64,000 bases of DNA from Portulaca oleracea (lineage: Eukaryota > Streptophyta > Magnoliopsida > Caryophyllales > Portulacaceae): NCBI GenBank assembly GCA_029582165.1, contig CM055891.1, positions 32,900,832 through 32,964,831 of the forward strand, given 5' to 3'. The translations under genes were made by a program, and so were the position numbers. This document shows, piece after piece, positions 7,858 to 19,089 of this stretch (the stretch's first letter is position 1; every line of letters begins with the position of its first letter). Under the pieces are notes generated by a model, which was not told the DNA's origin, searched no databases, and was given only the letters and a program-made list of their open reading frames with translations.

Positions 7858-9186
7858 TTAAACTTAAAAGAGGGTAAAACTTGAAAGGGTTGAATTTTAG
7901 TGTTTTTGTAAAAAAGGGAGGAATTAATTTATTTCATATTTTTATCATTTTTTTTAGGCATATTGCATCCAGGCTACTCTTGGGCCTTATGGCTGGGGAG
8001 CACAAAAGCGTTGGTAGGTTCTAAAACTAGGAATCAATCCCGAGAGCGGGAGGTCACTACTTGTGGGATGCACTTACATCGCCAAGCATTTGATCTCTCC
8101 TCTCCCCGTGTTACACTCTAAAGGTTTCCTTGAAACCCAAAGAGCAACACCCCACACATTTTTCCTATGAATTCCATAAGGAAAATGCACCGGGGCGAGA
8201 ACATGTGGTACCCTATTCATCTCTCTAAACCTAGAAAAACCCTGAACCTAGAGTCATGGTTAGGCTAATCCCGCATTTGTATGCTATGTGTTTTATTTTT
8301 GTAAAGAGGTTTAGAACCCATGTATAAGTTGTAGAGTTTTATTTTTGTAAAGAAGTTTAGAATCCATGTATAAGTTGTAGAGTTTTATTTTTTGTAAAGG
8401 ATCTGTGTATATGTTGTAGATTTATTTTGTAAAGAGTTTTAGAGTCCAGTTGTAAGCAGTCGTCGAGTCCGAATATTCAACCCATTCATGAGTCGGGAGT
8501 CGTTCTAGTCCGCGTAGGAACATGCGAGGTGCATTTTGGCTTATCAGAAACCCAGACGGGTTTCTGGCCTGTCAGAGTCGACCCATTCGTGTCAATTGTC
8601 CGTCAGTGTGGGTCGGTAGCGTCGAAGCAGGAGCGGGTTTACGGCTGTCGGCCGACCCATTCGTATCAATTGTCGTCGGTGTAGGTCGGTAGCGTGAAAC
8701 CCGGACGGGTTCTTGGCCATCAGGACTGGCCCATCTGCTGGTAATTGACGGAACGGGGCCCAGTTAGAGGAAGAGGAACCCAGACGGGTTTCCTAACCCG
8801 ATCGCCTTCTCTCTTCGCCCGACTGGCGCAGACCGCTTCCGAATGCCTTGCTATTGATCCTATTCGGCCCTTTATGACGCCCCTTGAGTCAGTGTCAGTC
8901 CTGTCAGTCATCATGCTAGGTCCATATAGAGTTAGGACATGCACTCCCATAAAAGTGGGTGAGTCACCTTCGTGTCAGCATATAGGCGTCGTGTCCATGT
9001 CCTAGATTCATATAGGTCCGCTAAGTCATACATGCATCGGGCGGGTGGCGTAAAAGTTCTTTCGAGCACTAATCAGTTTCCATGCAGGCAAGATAACAGA
9101 CCATCTCGAGCGCATCCGTGACCCTGGCCGGCAGGCTTATTCGCAATCCCAATTACAGACTGTCGGCTCAATCCAGTGAATCCACC
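7858..9186 (+). other. N-1 untranslated leader
   Basis: No credible ORF. The stretch is conserved in all N copies, including GGCATATTGCATCCAGGCTA near 7957, a minisatellite of 46-bp units (GTTTAGAACCCATGTATAAG..., from 8309), hairpin motifs near 8549, 8697 and 8777, and paired TAGGTCCATATAG-like repeats near 8918 and 9008. Conservation without coding fits packaging or dimerisation signals, which is an inference. Confidence 0.7.
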
Positions 9187-10558
9187 ATGTCAGGATCTCC
9201 TAATCACAACCTTTTTGGGGAGAGTTCTGGTGACAAGCTACCTGATGGGCTATATGAGAGGATACAGGAAGCAATTGCTTTCTGATGGCGGTCGGAGGAA
9301 GAACCAATGAGAAAGCGGAAAGAAGTTCAATGAAAATCAACAAACTATGAATGGCGTCTTTGGAAGCCATTAAGCAGATCAACAAAAAGCTCGGCATCGG
9401 ACTTGAGGAAGAAGAAAACTATTATGACACGAATGCGAGGCCGAGGCAGATGATGGGGTTGGAGAATGTCACCCCAAGTCCAAAAACGGAGGCCCAAAAC
9501 CTAAGTCATTTGGTGAAGTCAGGTCCAAATCTGCACTGAATAACTCTAGAACTTTGGAGGACCCTTACGTCAAGAAACTTGAGGAGAAGGTTGACATGCT
9601 CACTAGAAGGATGATGAAAGCTGATCCAACCTTCACCGACCCCTGCATGGATTTTGCCATCCCCAAACATTGTGTATCGAGGATAAAGGACAAGGTTGAG
9701 GTGCCAAACATGAAATTTAGACCCTCCGAAAATCCATCGCATCACTTAGAGGAATTCTTGAGGCTGGCTCCCCTCCATAAGGTAGATGAAGGTCTCTACA
9801 CCACAGTCTTCCCTTCCACTCTAGAAGGTAAGGCCAAGGTATGGTACCAAAATCTACCCCAGCAAGTTAAGACCAACGCAGATGAGTTATTCAGAGCCTT
9901 CATAAGCCATTTGATGCTGCGGCAAAGGAGGTCACTGTGGATGATTTAACTTCCACTGAAACAAAAGGAGGATGAATCGTTCTTCTCTTATTACGGCGAT
10001 GGCACTCCATGTTATCTGAAATCGGCAGTCTGTCCCTTTTAGAATGCAACTAAGCACTTTGGACAAGGAATCCATCCCGCATCACTCGGCATTTTGGTTT
10101 CCAATCCATCAAAGACTTTGAGACTTTAAAGGACTTGTGTGTTCAAATTGAAGCTGCTAACAATGAAAGCGACACAACATTCGGTTGGAAAGGATCTAGC
10201 TCAACGGGAGGGCCACTAGCGCGCCTAGCCCCCTCGTAAGCTGTTGAGACTAATTCCATTCAACGAAGGCAATACACTCGAGGTTTGACTCTTACCACCC
10301 ATTTGGATATGTCCTATGCGGGGCATTGGAAAGGCGGTAAAAGGGGATCATCCAATTACCCCTGCCGACCCCTGAACCTGAGGTTAAGCCTCCGAAGTGG
10401 GATGGGAACAAATACTGCAACTTCCATCGCAGTCGAGGTCACGACACCGAAGTATGTTGGTCTTTGAAAAATAAGATCGAAGGGCTAATCCGAGGCGGTG
10501 TTATTCCTCCACCAAACCCGTCTGAAAACCCAATAACGAGGAGAACCACATTACCTAA
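9187..10558 (+). pseudogene. N-1 gag, decayed
   Basis: The ATG at 9187 starts MSGSPNHNLFGESSGDKLPD as in intact copies, but a stop appears near 9282 and several further indels break the frame. Recognisable parts are the coiled N-terminal region (TMNG...LEAIKQINKKLG), the gag core (LEGKAKVWYQNLPQQVKTNA near 9821-9880) and the CHHC knuckle segment (CNFHRSRGHDTEVC, near 10420). Sequence ends at the stop 10556-10558 (EENHIT in other copies). Many lesions are losses of one to three bases near CG sites. It cannot make Gag. Confidence 0.88.
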
Positions 10559-10842
10559 AGTCTCGGGGTATCAGTGGCGGGGTTAGAAATCTTCAATGGT
10601 GTCTTTGTCACCACGACCGCTACATTCATCCCGCCGGGAGGAGCCACCTTTGGAATGGACTCACCTCATTTGGAGGTGGCATCTTTGGAAAGCTCTTGAA
10701 CAAGAGGCCCACAAGGAAGAAGCCGTCGACCAGTCATCGCGCTTTCTAACCCGAGCTTTAATCCAAGTCTGTGATTGGAGAAGATGGTGGCCACCATGAG
10801 ATCACCTATGAAGAGAATAAATTCACTCATGCAGTAGGATAG
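10559..10842 (+). pseudogene. N-1 remnant of protease-RT linker
   Basis: This corresponds to the 92-residue frame MAGLEIFND...TLSVG of better copies, itself homologous to residues about 200-300 of the TatA linker frame (GLEIFND, PLDWTHLTG, IFGILFGQEARKEE, EFTLALGES). It is frameshifted here. Its presence shows that N elements descend from a full gag-pol element. Confidence 0.8.
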
Positions 10843-10959
10843 TCATCCCAAAGGTCATAGAGTCAAGTTCTAGTAGTCCTAAGTTGGTGGGGTAAACCAG
10901 TGCATTGATGTACCAATTCCTGCATTTAATAAGATGAACATTTACCTTACTCGAAATTG

Positions 10960-11030
10960 TTGTGCCAATCACGATAATAAATACAATGAACCCTTAAAGA
11001 ACAATCGATTTGGTTAGGCCAAGCAACTAG
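10960..11030 (+). other. pol-deletion scar of N-1
   Basis: Sequence matching the start of the TatC RT frame (AATAAATACAATGAACCCTT) runs directly into sequence found after the TatC integrase stop (GGCCAAGCAACTAGAATGCC). All RT, RNase H, aRH and integrase sequence is missing between. The same joint is in N-6 (58040-58110) and, on minus, N-3. Confidence 0.85.
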
Positions 11031-13125
11031 AATGCCTCTCTCTAGACACTTGGCTTTAACGGATGAGTTTAATGTGGAATATGGATGAAGAAAGAGCGGC
11101 AGCGGTTTGAGAGTGTTTCGTGGCAAAGTTAGAATCACGAAGATCACATGCGTAGACACCACCGCGAGACGGGTTTTGGGCTCAAATCTGCGCCTTTACC
11201 AAGCCGGGAACCCAGGCGGGTTTTGGGCCCTTCATCACAATTTCCAAGCCGGGAACCAGGCGGGTTCGTGGGCCATGTACTCCCTTCCTCATCTGCTGTA
11301 GGCCAAAACTCCTTCGGGCTCTCAACTCGGGCGATTTTCCATTGGGCCCGATTATGGTTGCGATCGGGTCCACGAGCTAATTATGCGTCTTCGCTAGCCA
11401 CAAAGCGTAGTTGAATTTACTTAATCATCTTTTTTTGTTTGGGGAAGTGGGAATGATCCCACCATGTAGGTCGCATATTGCATTACATAAGTTCCACGTC
11501 TCCCATCATGTAGGTCACATATTGCATTACATAAGTTCCATGTCTCCCATCATGTAGGTCGCATATTGCATTGCATGAGCATCATATCAGTTTTAGTCAT
11601 AAGGTTAAAAAAAAAAAAAAAAGTCCATGACCTTTTTCTAAAATTGACCTTTTTCCCGGCTTAACTTGCTTCACTTAGGAAAATCTAGATGAGATCTCAA
11701 AAGTTTTAAAAAACCTTTTATTCAGCCTCTTGATTTTGAGACAAGTTATAGAAGGCGTGTCTTTGCTTTGACTATCTTAGAAGGTATAAATGCGTCGCAA
11801 ATCTTTGGGCTAAGCTTAGTTGATTGAGCCCGTCCCGTGAGTCCACATTGCCTAAAACTTGAATTGATTACTTTCATCAATTCCATGATCCTTTGAGCGA
11901 CTCACCCATTAGTTGCATCTCTAGAACTTGTTTTGCATCTTGCTTGAGATTACATGTTTGCATAGCACGCTGTGACAAAGTGATTAAGGCATTCAATTTT
12001 CTTAAGCTACATAGCCAAATAGCCTTCCCTGCATTGTATTTACCGTTCTTTTTGCCCCGCCTAGCCTTTGTTCACCCCTTTTTTTTTCATGATTGAACCC
12101 TGACAATACAAGCCTTAGCCTATGATATCCAGTACCCCTTGAGCCTTGCTTGGTTGGAAGAGAGTCTGTCATTTTTGGAAGGAACAATTGGTTTGGTGTG
12201 AGCAAAATGTGAAGTCTGGGAGAATCTGAAAGTCCCATATCTTGAGCAAATTTGGTTATGCTGTTCAAAGTCGAGGTTGTAATAGAAATTTCTTCTCCCT
12301 AATCACCTAAAAATCAAAAAAAAAAAATTCAAAAAATAAAAGGGCGGTTAGGGAGATTCAACTTAAAGTCCAGAAAACTTTGACTCGGTTGTATTCGGTT
12401 GAGATGTTTTAGGATGGAAGGTGAAACGCTTTGCATACATTAAGTGAGAAGGAGAGTTTAGAGGATTTCATTAAAAATCAATCCAAGCATGGCTTTTAAC
12501 TCCTCATTCCCAAATTTTACCGCTCCTTACCCTAGCCTAAGCCGTTACTGACGAAAAAGTCCTTTTGATTGTCACTTGTGCATTGCATACCAGTAGTGGA
12601 GAGCGAGGTTCTTACCAAGCTTATGGTAGTTTGCTTCTATTGGTTTGAGCATGAGAGAAACTCACATACATATTCAAAATTGAGTGTTTGAGTGTTCATT
12701 TCTTCCTGTGTGAGGTTCGCTCTTTCTGGCTAGCTTACGTCCATAACCAACCGCGCATATTTGCATTGTTCTTCGAACTGTTGGTGGACTTATGCGTCTG
12801 AGTTACTTGTTCTCTCCCTTAAGATTCGAAAACTTCTTCCTATCTCTTTCGAACTGAGTTTTGATCTTGTCCAGATTAATCTTTGTGCTTGCTTGTTAGT
12901 TCGACTTTGTGTTGATCGAAAATTCTTTATCCCGAATTGTTTTCAGCAGTATATAGAAAGTCATAACTGCGTTGCATAACACCATCATTACATGAGCATT
13001 GCATCAACAGTCTGCATTAGTACATGAGTATAGAAAAATGCATTTAGTACATCATTGCATAGCATTGTCCTAAGTACATAGCAAGGAGTCGTGTATAGCA
13101 TAGCATAAGAACCCTGCAGACGCAT

Positions 13126-13286
13126 CGTTCTCAGTCGTCATCACGCCAGACCTCTGTGTCGCCACCGCCACTAGCGTTATCAGCTCTATGGACCCCGCTT
13201 CCACCAGATCCGAAGTAAGTGTCCCACTGGTAGTAAGAGGAGTCTACCACCTCTGTATCGCTACCTGAGCCAGATAGGTGCAGCAC
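13126..13286 (-). pseudogene. Last-exon remnant of aORF2 in N-1
   Basis: On minus this reads the tail of the PMD gene (SGSDTEVVDSSYYQWDTYF...), matching 21500-21650 of TatC. The match stops abruptly near 13288, where N elements jump to sequence upstream of aORF2. Other remnants: 33685-33796, 39335-39510 (plus strand), 51430-51590 and 60250-60420. Confidence 0.75.
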
Positions 13287-13845
13287 TTCGGCACTGCATT
13301 TTCGAGTGACGCCGGCTTAGAAAAAAAAATTCAATCGAGTTTCCATTAAGCCGGGGGCTGTTTGAATCCAAAAAAGGAAGCAAGTCACTACAAAGAACTA
13401 TCAATTGACTCGGTTTAGCAAGAGTTAAATCAAGCGCCACTAAATCGGCTATGCGACCAAGCAAGGGACAAATCGGGAACGAATGCCTAGGTCCACAAAG
13501 TCCACCATGGAAAAATTCAAGAAGGGGCAAGTCACTACGACAACTATCAATTGACTCGGTTTAGCAAGAGCGCCACTAAATGAGGGCTATGCAGCCCAAG
13601 CAAAGGGATCGAATCAGCCTAAAAGCCAGGACGAAAGACAGGTGTGGGCCTTCTTTTATTCCATCTGGGCCGGGCCTTTTCACCCGACTCACGAAAAAAC
13701 AGGAGAAGAGCCCAACACTTGACCAAACCCAGACGGGTTTGCTGGGTCGAAAATAAGCAATCGAGGCTGTTTTCGAGCCCAATACAAGCTTATGCTCATG
13801 CAGTTATGCTCAACTCGAGCCCGTTTTCGAGACACAAACCGACAG

Positions 13846-13909
13846 GTAAATTCTCTGACCCATTTTGAATTTCAAATAAACTGATGCCTTCTCTCTTTAT
13901 TTCTTGCAG
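13846..13909 (+). other. Conserved 64-nt GT-AG mini-intron candidate
   Basis: CAG|GTAAATT begins it and TTTCTTGCAG ends it, with a T-rich 3' end. The same block is at 26408-26469 (62 nt), 60967-61030 and, on minus, 38710-38773. At 52146-52208 the acceptor AG is changed to AA. It is shorter than most plant introns, so splicing is only a suggestion. Confidence 0.4.
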
Positions 13910-13930
13910 AACAACGCACGAAATACAATG

Positions 13931-13979
13931 CTACCATTGAAAAAAGTTTAGAACCCATGTATAAGTTGTAGAGTTTTAT
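13931..13979 (+). other. N-1/TatC chimeric joint
   Basis: After the mini-intron exon (ACAACGCACGAAATACA) come about 17 bases of unassigned filler, then a 36-base copy of the leader minisatellite unit (as at 8309-8345), then the start of TatC pol. Three unrelated parts of an element are therefore fused within 50 bases. Confidence 0.75.
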
Positions 13980-16169
13980 TTGTATGCCAACACTGATAAT
14001 AAATATGCTGAACCTTTAAAAGACCAAAATGAATTAACAGAGGCCATGGAAACATTTGAGAAAAAAATAGCAGTTATCGAAGATACCATAAGTATAAATG
14101 TAGGAACGGAGGACAACCCCCGGGAGCTCAAACTGGGTAAATCTCTCACGGACAAGGAGCGGCAGGATTTTACAACACTTCTTAAGGAGTTTAAGGACGT
14201 GTTCGCATGGTCGTATGAGGACATGCCCGGTATCGACAGGGATATCGCTGAACATACCCTTCCATTATATCCCGACGCTAAACCAGTGCGGCAAAAGGCT
14301 CGTAGAATCAAGCCAGATTGGTCAAAGAAGATCGAAGATGAGGTAATGGAACAATTAAAAGCCAAGTTTATACGGGCAGTGCACTACCCCGAGTGGGTAG
14401 CAAACATTGTTCCCGTTCCGAAGAAAGATGGGCGAGTGAGGGTATGTGTTGACTTTCGAGATTTGAACAAGGCCAGTCCAAAAGACAGCTTCCCTCTGCC
14501 TCATATCGACGTCCTGGTAGACAACACTTGCGGTCACGAACTGCTGTCCTTCATGGATGGCTACGCAGGGTATAACCAAATCAAAATGGCAGAGGAGGAC
14601 ATGGAGAAAACATCCTTCACCACTCCATGGGGTACGTACTGCTACACGGTAATGCCTTTCGGCCTAAAGAACGCAGGGGCCACATATCAGCGCACCGCGA
14701 ATACCCTTCTCCACGACATGATGCACAAAGAGGTGGAGGTATATGTGGATGATATGATCGTCAAGTCCAAAACCAGGGAAGAGCATCTCCCCAATCTTCG
14801 CAAGTTCTTCCTTCGATTGAGAAAATACAACATGAGGCTCAATCCCCGAAAATGTGCATTTGGGGTTACGTCAGGCAAGCTCCTAGGTTTCGTGGTCAGT
14901 CAACGCGGGATTGAGGTGGACCCATCAAAAATCAAAGCAATACAAGAGATGAAACCACCTAAGACAGAGAAGGAAATTCGAGGTTTCCTTGGTCGCGTAC
15001 AATACATCAGTCGATTCATTTCCAAACTCACTATGACTTGTGAACCACTATTCAAGAAACTCAAGAAAGGAGCAAAAGTGGAATGGGATGATCAGTGTCA
15101 AGCAGCCTTTGACAAAATTAAAGAATACTTGACCCATGCCCCTGTACTAAAGCCGCCGGTACCAGATGAGCCTCTGCTCCTTTACCTCACAGTAACCAAC
15201 TCAGCAATGGGGGCTATGTTGGCTCAAGAGGTAAAAGGAAAGGAGAGCGCCATCTATTACCTCAGCAAGAAGTTCGGTGATTGTGAGAGTCGATACACCA
15301 ATATTGAAAAAATGGCTCTAGCATTGGTCTGGGCAACGAAGAAGCTTCGACATTATATGTTGTCACACACGGTGCATGTGATCGCTGAGTGCAACCCGAT
15401 CAAGTTCATCATGGAACAACCCACAATCAATAATCGCATAGCTCGATGGGTAGTTATGTTATCAGAGTTCAGTCTAAAGTTCGTGCCTCAAAAGTCTATC
15501 AAAGGAAGGGCCATCTCGGACTTCCTAGCTGACTTCCCTTGTCAGGAACCTCCAAGCACCAACTTGGAGTTCCCAGACGAAGAAGTCTTTCATACGGACG
15601 AGATCACGTGGGAAATGTATTTTGATGGTGCTTCTAACCAAATGGGGTGTGGCGCAGGGGTACTCTTGATATCACCTGAAGGAGAGCATCATCCCGTTTC
15701 TGTTAAACTCGAATTCAATGCAACCAACAACGCGGCCGAATATGAAGCCTGCATCATCGGGTTACAAGTGGCGTTAATCATAGGAGTAAAGCACATCAGA
15801 GTGTTTGGTGACTCTAGTCTTATCATCAATCAAGCCAAGAACGCTTGGAAGGTCAGAAATGAATCTTTGGTGGCTTATCAACGACGGTTGTTAGACTTGG
15901 CGACGCAATTTGAGCACATTGAATTCAAGTACCTACCAAGAGATAATAATGAGTTGGCAGACGCCTTAGCTAAACTCTCCTCCATGATAGCTATGCCAGT
16001 AGGAATTTACGAATTTCCTATAACAATAGAGCGGCGTGACCAACCCGCCTATGTGTACTCCATAGAAGAACCCATCGTAGACTCAAATGCATGGTTCTTC
16101 GATATTTATACGTACTTGACAAAAGGAGATTATCCTGAGGTGATTCTAAAGGAAAGAGCGATCGAATGA
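13980..16169 (+). CDS. TatC reverse transcriptase, RNase H and archaeal RNase H
   Basis: A 729-residue open frame with no internal stop. RT covers about 90-310, with KKDGRVRVCVDFRDLNKASP at 148-167 and YVDD at 255-258. Native RNase H follows (about 385-515) but has LYLTVTNSAMGAML where the first catalytic Asp is expected. aRH is complete with D549, E587, D611 and D661. The frame opens at a non-ATG codon in the chimeric joint; in an intact element it would run in from protease. RT is clearly related to but distinct from TatA. It ends just as the integrase frame begins (ATG at 16166), a frameshift relative to a continuous Pol. Confidence 0.93.
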   Translation: MYANTDNKYAEPLKDQNELTEAMETFEKKIAVIEDTISINVGTEDNPRELKLGKSLTDKERQDFTTLLKEFKDVFAWSYEDMPGIDRDIAEHTLPLYPDAKPVRQKARRIKPDWSKKIEDEVMEQLKAKFIRAVHYPEWVANIVPVPKKDGRVRVCVDFRDLNKASPKDSFPLPHIDVLVDNTCGHELLSFMDGYAGYNQIKMAEEDMEKTSFTTPWGTYCYTVMPFGLKNAGATYQRTANTLLHDMMHKEVEVYVDDMIVKSKTREEHLPNLRKFFLRLRKYNMRLNPRKCAFGVTSGKLLGFVVSQRGIEVDPSKIKAIQEMKPPKTEKEIRGFLGRVQYISRFISKLTMTCEPLFKKLKKGAKVEWDDQCQAAFDKIKEYLTHAPVLKPPVPDEPLLLYLTVTNSAMGAMLAQEVKGKESAIYYLSKKFGDCESRYTNIEKMALALVWATKKLRHYMLSHTVHVIAECNPIKFIMEQPTINNRIARWVVMLSEFSLKFVPQKSIKGRAISDFLADFPCQEPPSTNLEFPDEEVFHTDEITWEMYFDGASNQMGCGAGVLLISPEGEHHPVSVKLEFNATNNAAEYEACIIGLQVALIIGVKHIRVFGDSSLIINQAKNAWKVRNESLVAYQRRLLDLATQFEHIEFKYLPRDNNELADALAKLSSMIAMPVGIYEFPITIERRDQPAYVYSIEEPIVDSNAWFFDIYTYLTKGDYPEVILKERAIE

Positions 16170-17320
16170 TGGCGGACAATCGCATCATTCACGATCGACT
16201 TTACAAGAAGACCGCTACGGGCATTAACCTACTTTGCGTTGATACCAAGTCAGCAGAAAAATTAATGACCTCCATACATGGAGGAGAGTGCGGACCACAC
16301 ATGAATGGCAGAATGTTAGCAAAAAAGATTCAAAGGGCTATTTACGTCAACCATGGAGGCCGACTGTCTCAACTTCGTTAGGAAATGTGCCAAGTGTCAA
16401 GAATACGCCAATCTACAGCATCAGCCATCTTCCTATCTCACCACATTAACATCCCCTTGGCCATTCTCAGTCTGGGGTATAGACATCATTGGGAAGATAC
16501 ATCCAACAGGCACTGGAGGACATGAATATGTATTGGTAGCCGTTGATTACTTTACCAAGTGGGTAGAAGTCGCCTCATCACGAAACTCACCTCGAAGCAT
16601 GTAGCTAAATTCATCCTAAACAATATCATTTGTAGATACGGGGTGCCACACGAGATCATCAGTGATAACGGGAGCCATTTCAGGAAGGAGGTTGAAGTAT
16701 TTTTGGCTAAGTACAAGATCAAGCATCACAAGTCCTCGCCCTACAGGCCCCAAACTAATGGAGCGGTAGAGGCGACCAACAAAACTCTCGCAAGGATCAT
16801 TAAGAAAATGGCAGTAACATACAAGGATTGGCCTGATAAGCTTCCTTTCGCCTTATGGGGATATAGAACTTCAATTCGAACAGGAACGGGAGCAAGCCCT
16901 TTTGCCTTGGTTTACGGAATGGAAGCAGTGCTTCCAGTTGAGCTCGCCATACCATCACTCCGCATACTTGCTGAAAGTCAACTACTAGAAGCGGAATGGG
17001 CTAGGGCTAGATATGAAGAGCTGACGCTTATTGACGAGAGAAGGCTCAGGGCCTTACACAATGTGCACTTGTATCAGGCCCGTATAGCTAGGGCTTTTAA
17101 CAGGAAGGTTAAGGATCGGGTTCTTCAAGAAGGAGATTTAGTGCTTAAGGAGATGAGGGCACCCATTCAGGATCCAAGGGGTAAATTTGCGCCAAATTGG
17201 AAAGGACCTTATGTCATTAAACAAATTCTACCGGGGGGAGCAGCTCGTTTAGTCACCATAGAAGGAGAAGAATTGATACAGCCCACCAACCTAGACCAGT
17301 TGAAGAAGTTTTACGCATAA
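16166..17320 (+). pseudogene. TatC integrase, two frameshifts
   Basis: Three overlapping frames cover one integrase: 16166-16381 (HHCC histidines in HGGECGPHMNG), 16353-16604 (CAKC pair, first catalytic Asp in GIDIIGK) and 16559-17320 (second Asp in SDNGSHF, Glu in GAVEATNK, then the C-terminal domain to QLKKFYA). Single-base indels near 16340 and 16570 separate them. Everything else, including all DDE and HHCC residues, is preserved, so the damage looks recent, or may be consensus error. Confidence 0.9.
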
Positions 17321-17673
17321 CGAGGTCGATTGAATTGGCCAAGCAACTAGAAGGAGGATTTCTAGACACTTGGCCATACTAAGGCGGATTCAAGCTTCAT
17401 GATGGGCCTCATGGAACCCAGACGTTTTTTTTTAGGTTACAGGTTGAAGGAAGCCACGCCTCAAACAGATTCGGGCTGTGTATTGGCTTTAATTTTGTAA
17501 ATTGTACAAAAGGAAGACCTCGTTGTGTTAATGACTGTTATTATTTATAAAGGAGAAATTCATTACAATACTTGGTCTTTCGAGTAATGTTGCAATCACC
17601 CTAATTGTAACTAGTAAAGGTTCAGCTAAAATATTATCAAAAAAAAAAAAATAATATAAATTGGCACACAGTT
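17321..17673 (+). other. Spacer between integrase and aORF1
   Basis: Noncoding. GGCCAAGCAACTAG near 17338 and CTAGACACTTGGC near 17362 are the sequences that N elements join to the start of RT, marking the downstream edge of their pol deletion. A broken hairpin motif lies near 17415. The A-rich end near 17640 may hold the 3' end of the aORF1 transcript. Confidence 0.6.
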
Positions 17674-19089
17674 TCAGGCCTGTTTCATCTTCTTCTTATC
17701 AGCAGACTTTGGTCCAACCCCGGTCTCTCTGGTGTCACTAGTCCCTCCCTCAATGTCCTCAGGACGATATCTCTTCTTCTCATTCTCCTGAGAGACTTTT
17801 CTTTTCGGTAACGGGCCAAGCCTGTCCTTCACGTCTGTTTTAGGGCTCAATCGATCTTTCACAGTGATCCTGGGACCCAAGCGCTGCAGCACATCAGCCT
17901 TAGGGCCCAGCCTATCTGTCGCAGCAGCTTTCAGATTCTGTCTAGTTTCCTCAGCTCTTCTTGTTGCTACCACGACCGTCAGCCAATCTTGATAGCCGAG
18001 CGATGCTTTCGCACACGCGCTTTCGAGGGAGCACGAACAGTGGGCCGTTTCTCCCAATATTTCAGCCAAGATTCTACGACACTCTTCTTGAGATGGATTA
18101 ACTTTGGGACATCATGAGGCTTGTCAGGAATACGTTGCCTCAACCCCATTTGTCTCATGCCCCGCTCTGGGAAGTAGAATGTCAAGTGTGTCAGGCTTGC
18201 GACGCACACGTAGGGGTTTCTTTGATCACAAGTGATATACTCTGGAATGTGCCAGTTTTCAATCCACCATCGCATCGTGATCTCTTGAGTTTCTTGATCG
18301 ACCCATTCGAATCGATCGACGCCCGGATACTTCCTCTCGCCGATGGTTCGCCAACGCTGTCGCCGATTCCGCCTTTTCGACCAGGCCAAGGTGCTCCATT
18401 AACCAAACCTGTGCCACAAAATAAGTTATGGAGTGCAAAAAAAAAAAAAAAAAAAAAGGGGCACGGCTTACCTGCAAAATCAGGGGGCTACCGCGGAAAT
18501 CATGCTCCGGGTCAGAGTCATCAAGGCACATCAGCGTTTCCCCCAAGATCACCGGTACCGGATTGTAGCCGCGAGCCATATCCTCAACCACATAGATCAG
18601 ATTCGCGGGACCCGTCCTTCGGCCGCCATGGTAGAAGCAGAATTCTCCCAGCAGGCACAATACCAAGGCCCTCACACGTATCACGGGCCCGTACTCCAAA
18701 GTCTCGGGGGCTTGGAAATATTCCACTATGGTTTGAAAGTGCACCTTATCCCCTATTATCGCACTACCCATTACCCTAGAGGGGAGGCATAGCAGCTCTT
18801 TATACTCCTTCCTCACATCAGTAGCCAATGGAGGCACTACTGATGGAGCATAATGATTCGTCCCAAGGATAGATGACCATTCTTCAGGCAAAGGAACCAA
18901 CTCCTGCATGTTGAGTCTAAATACATGGAATTCCTTATCCCAGAAAGTTTCGGCAGCGCGCAGGAAGTCCCAATCTATCTTCACCTGCCTCAAACTAAGC
19001 AGCGATGTCAGCTTGTACCTCCCCAACTCTCTCTTTTCTTCCTTAGACAAAGTACTCATCCAAGTGGCTAATTTCTTTTCGAGAGCCAT
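17674..19089 (-). pseudogene. aORF1: antisense two-exon gene, DUF7745/mobile-domain-like
   Basis: Exon 1 (19089-18472) starts at ATG and encodes 206 residues beginning MALEKKLATWMSTLSKEEKR, with FWDKEFHVFRLNMQELVPLPEEW and the end DPEHDFRGSPLILQ. A phase-0 intron (donor CAG|GTAAGC, acceptor GGCACAG) leads to exon 2 at 18408, which reads VWLMEHLGLV. The joined LILQ-VWLMEHL segment resembles DUF7745-type plant proteins; this family call is from memory and tentative. Exon 2 is then broken by frameshifts near 18375 and 18010; the later frames (WIENWHIPEY, YFPERGMRQMGLRQRIPD, and a Lys/Arg-rich tail to 17674) look like genuine protein. The intron holds a poly-A run. Its own promoter lies at 19369. 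Role unknown. Confidence 0.72.
18409..18471 (-). other. aORF1 intron
   Basis: 63 nt on the minus strand, GT at 18471 and AG at 18409, phase 0. Most of it is a poly-T run on the sense strand of the gene, giving a strong polypyrimidine tract. Confidence 0.6.

Larger units (their letters stand above)
6523..13930 (+). mobile_element. N-1: gag-only nonautonomous Tat derivative, lacking repeats and 3' LTR
   Basis: The order is 5' LTR (6523-7835), PBS, leader, decayed gag, decayed linker, pol-deletion scar, and noncoding 3' region down to the conserved mini-intron. The minisatellites and 3' LTR that end other N copies are absent; at about 13931 the sequence changes to TatC. Subfamily alpha, because the two beta-specific insertions near the linker end are missing. 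It is the most decayed copy, with many small indels in gag. Confidence 0.88.
11031..13930 (+). other. N-1 noncoding 3' region
   Basis: It contains hairpin motifs (11161-11280), three 44-bp tandem units (11461-11592, ATCATGTAGGTCGCATATTG...), poly-A/T runs, a long conserved stretch (11640-13100) with no coding signal, the antisense tail of aORF2 (about 13126-13286), a GTTTAGCAAGA-containing block homologous to sequence upstream of aORF2, and the mini-intron at 13846-13909. Equivalent regions are at 31254, 38700, 46144, 50640, 58100 and 19746. Confidence 0.75.

Noticed and set aside
9506..9745. Antisense ORF opposite gag (also 42896-43135, 48518-48730, 56516-56788)
   Set aside because: Shadow of the gag frame on the other strand.
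11893..12096. Conserved small ORF in the noncoding 3' region (also 32440, 40481-40705, 46145, 58993)
   Set aside because: It opens at TTG, not ATG, and recurs only because the DNA is repeated; I see no sign of codon-level constraint.
12761..12979. Cys-rich small ORF MHCSSNCWWTYASELL (also 21124, 33311, 51001)
   Set aside because: Same reason; it opens at a non-ATG codon, its ends differ between copies through small indels, and it lies in antisense-gene 3' flanking sequence.
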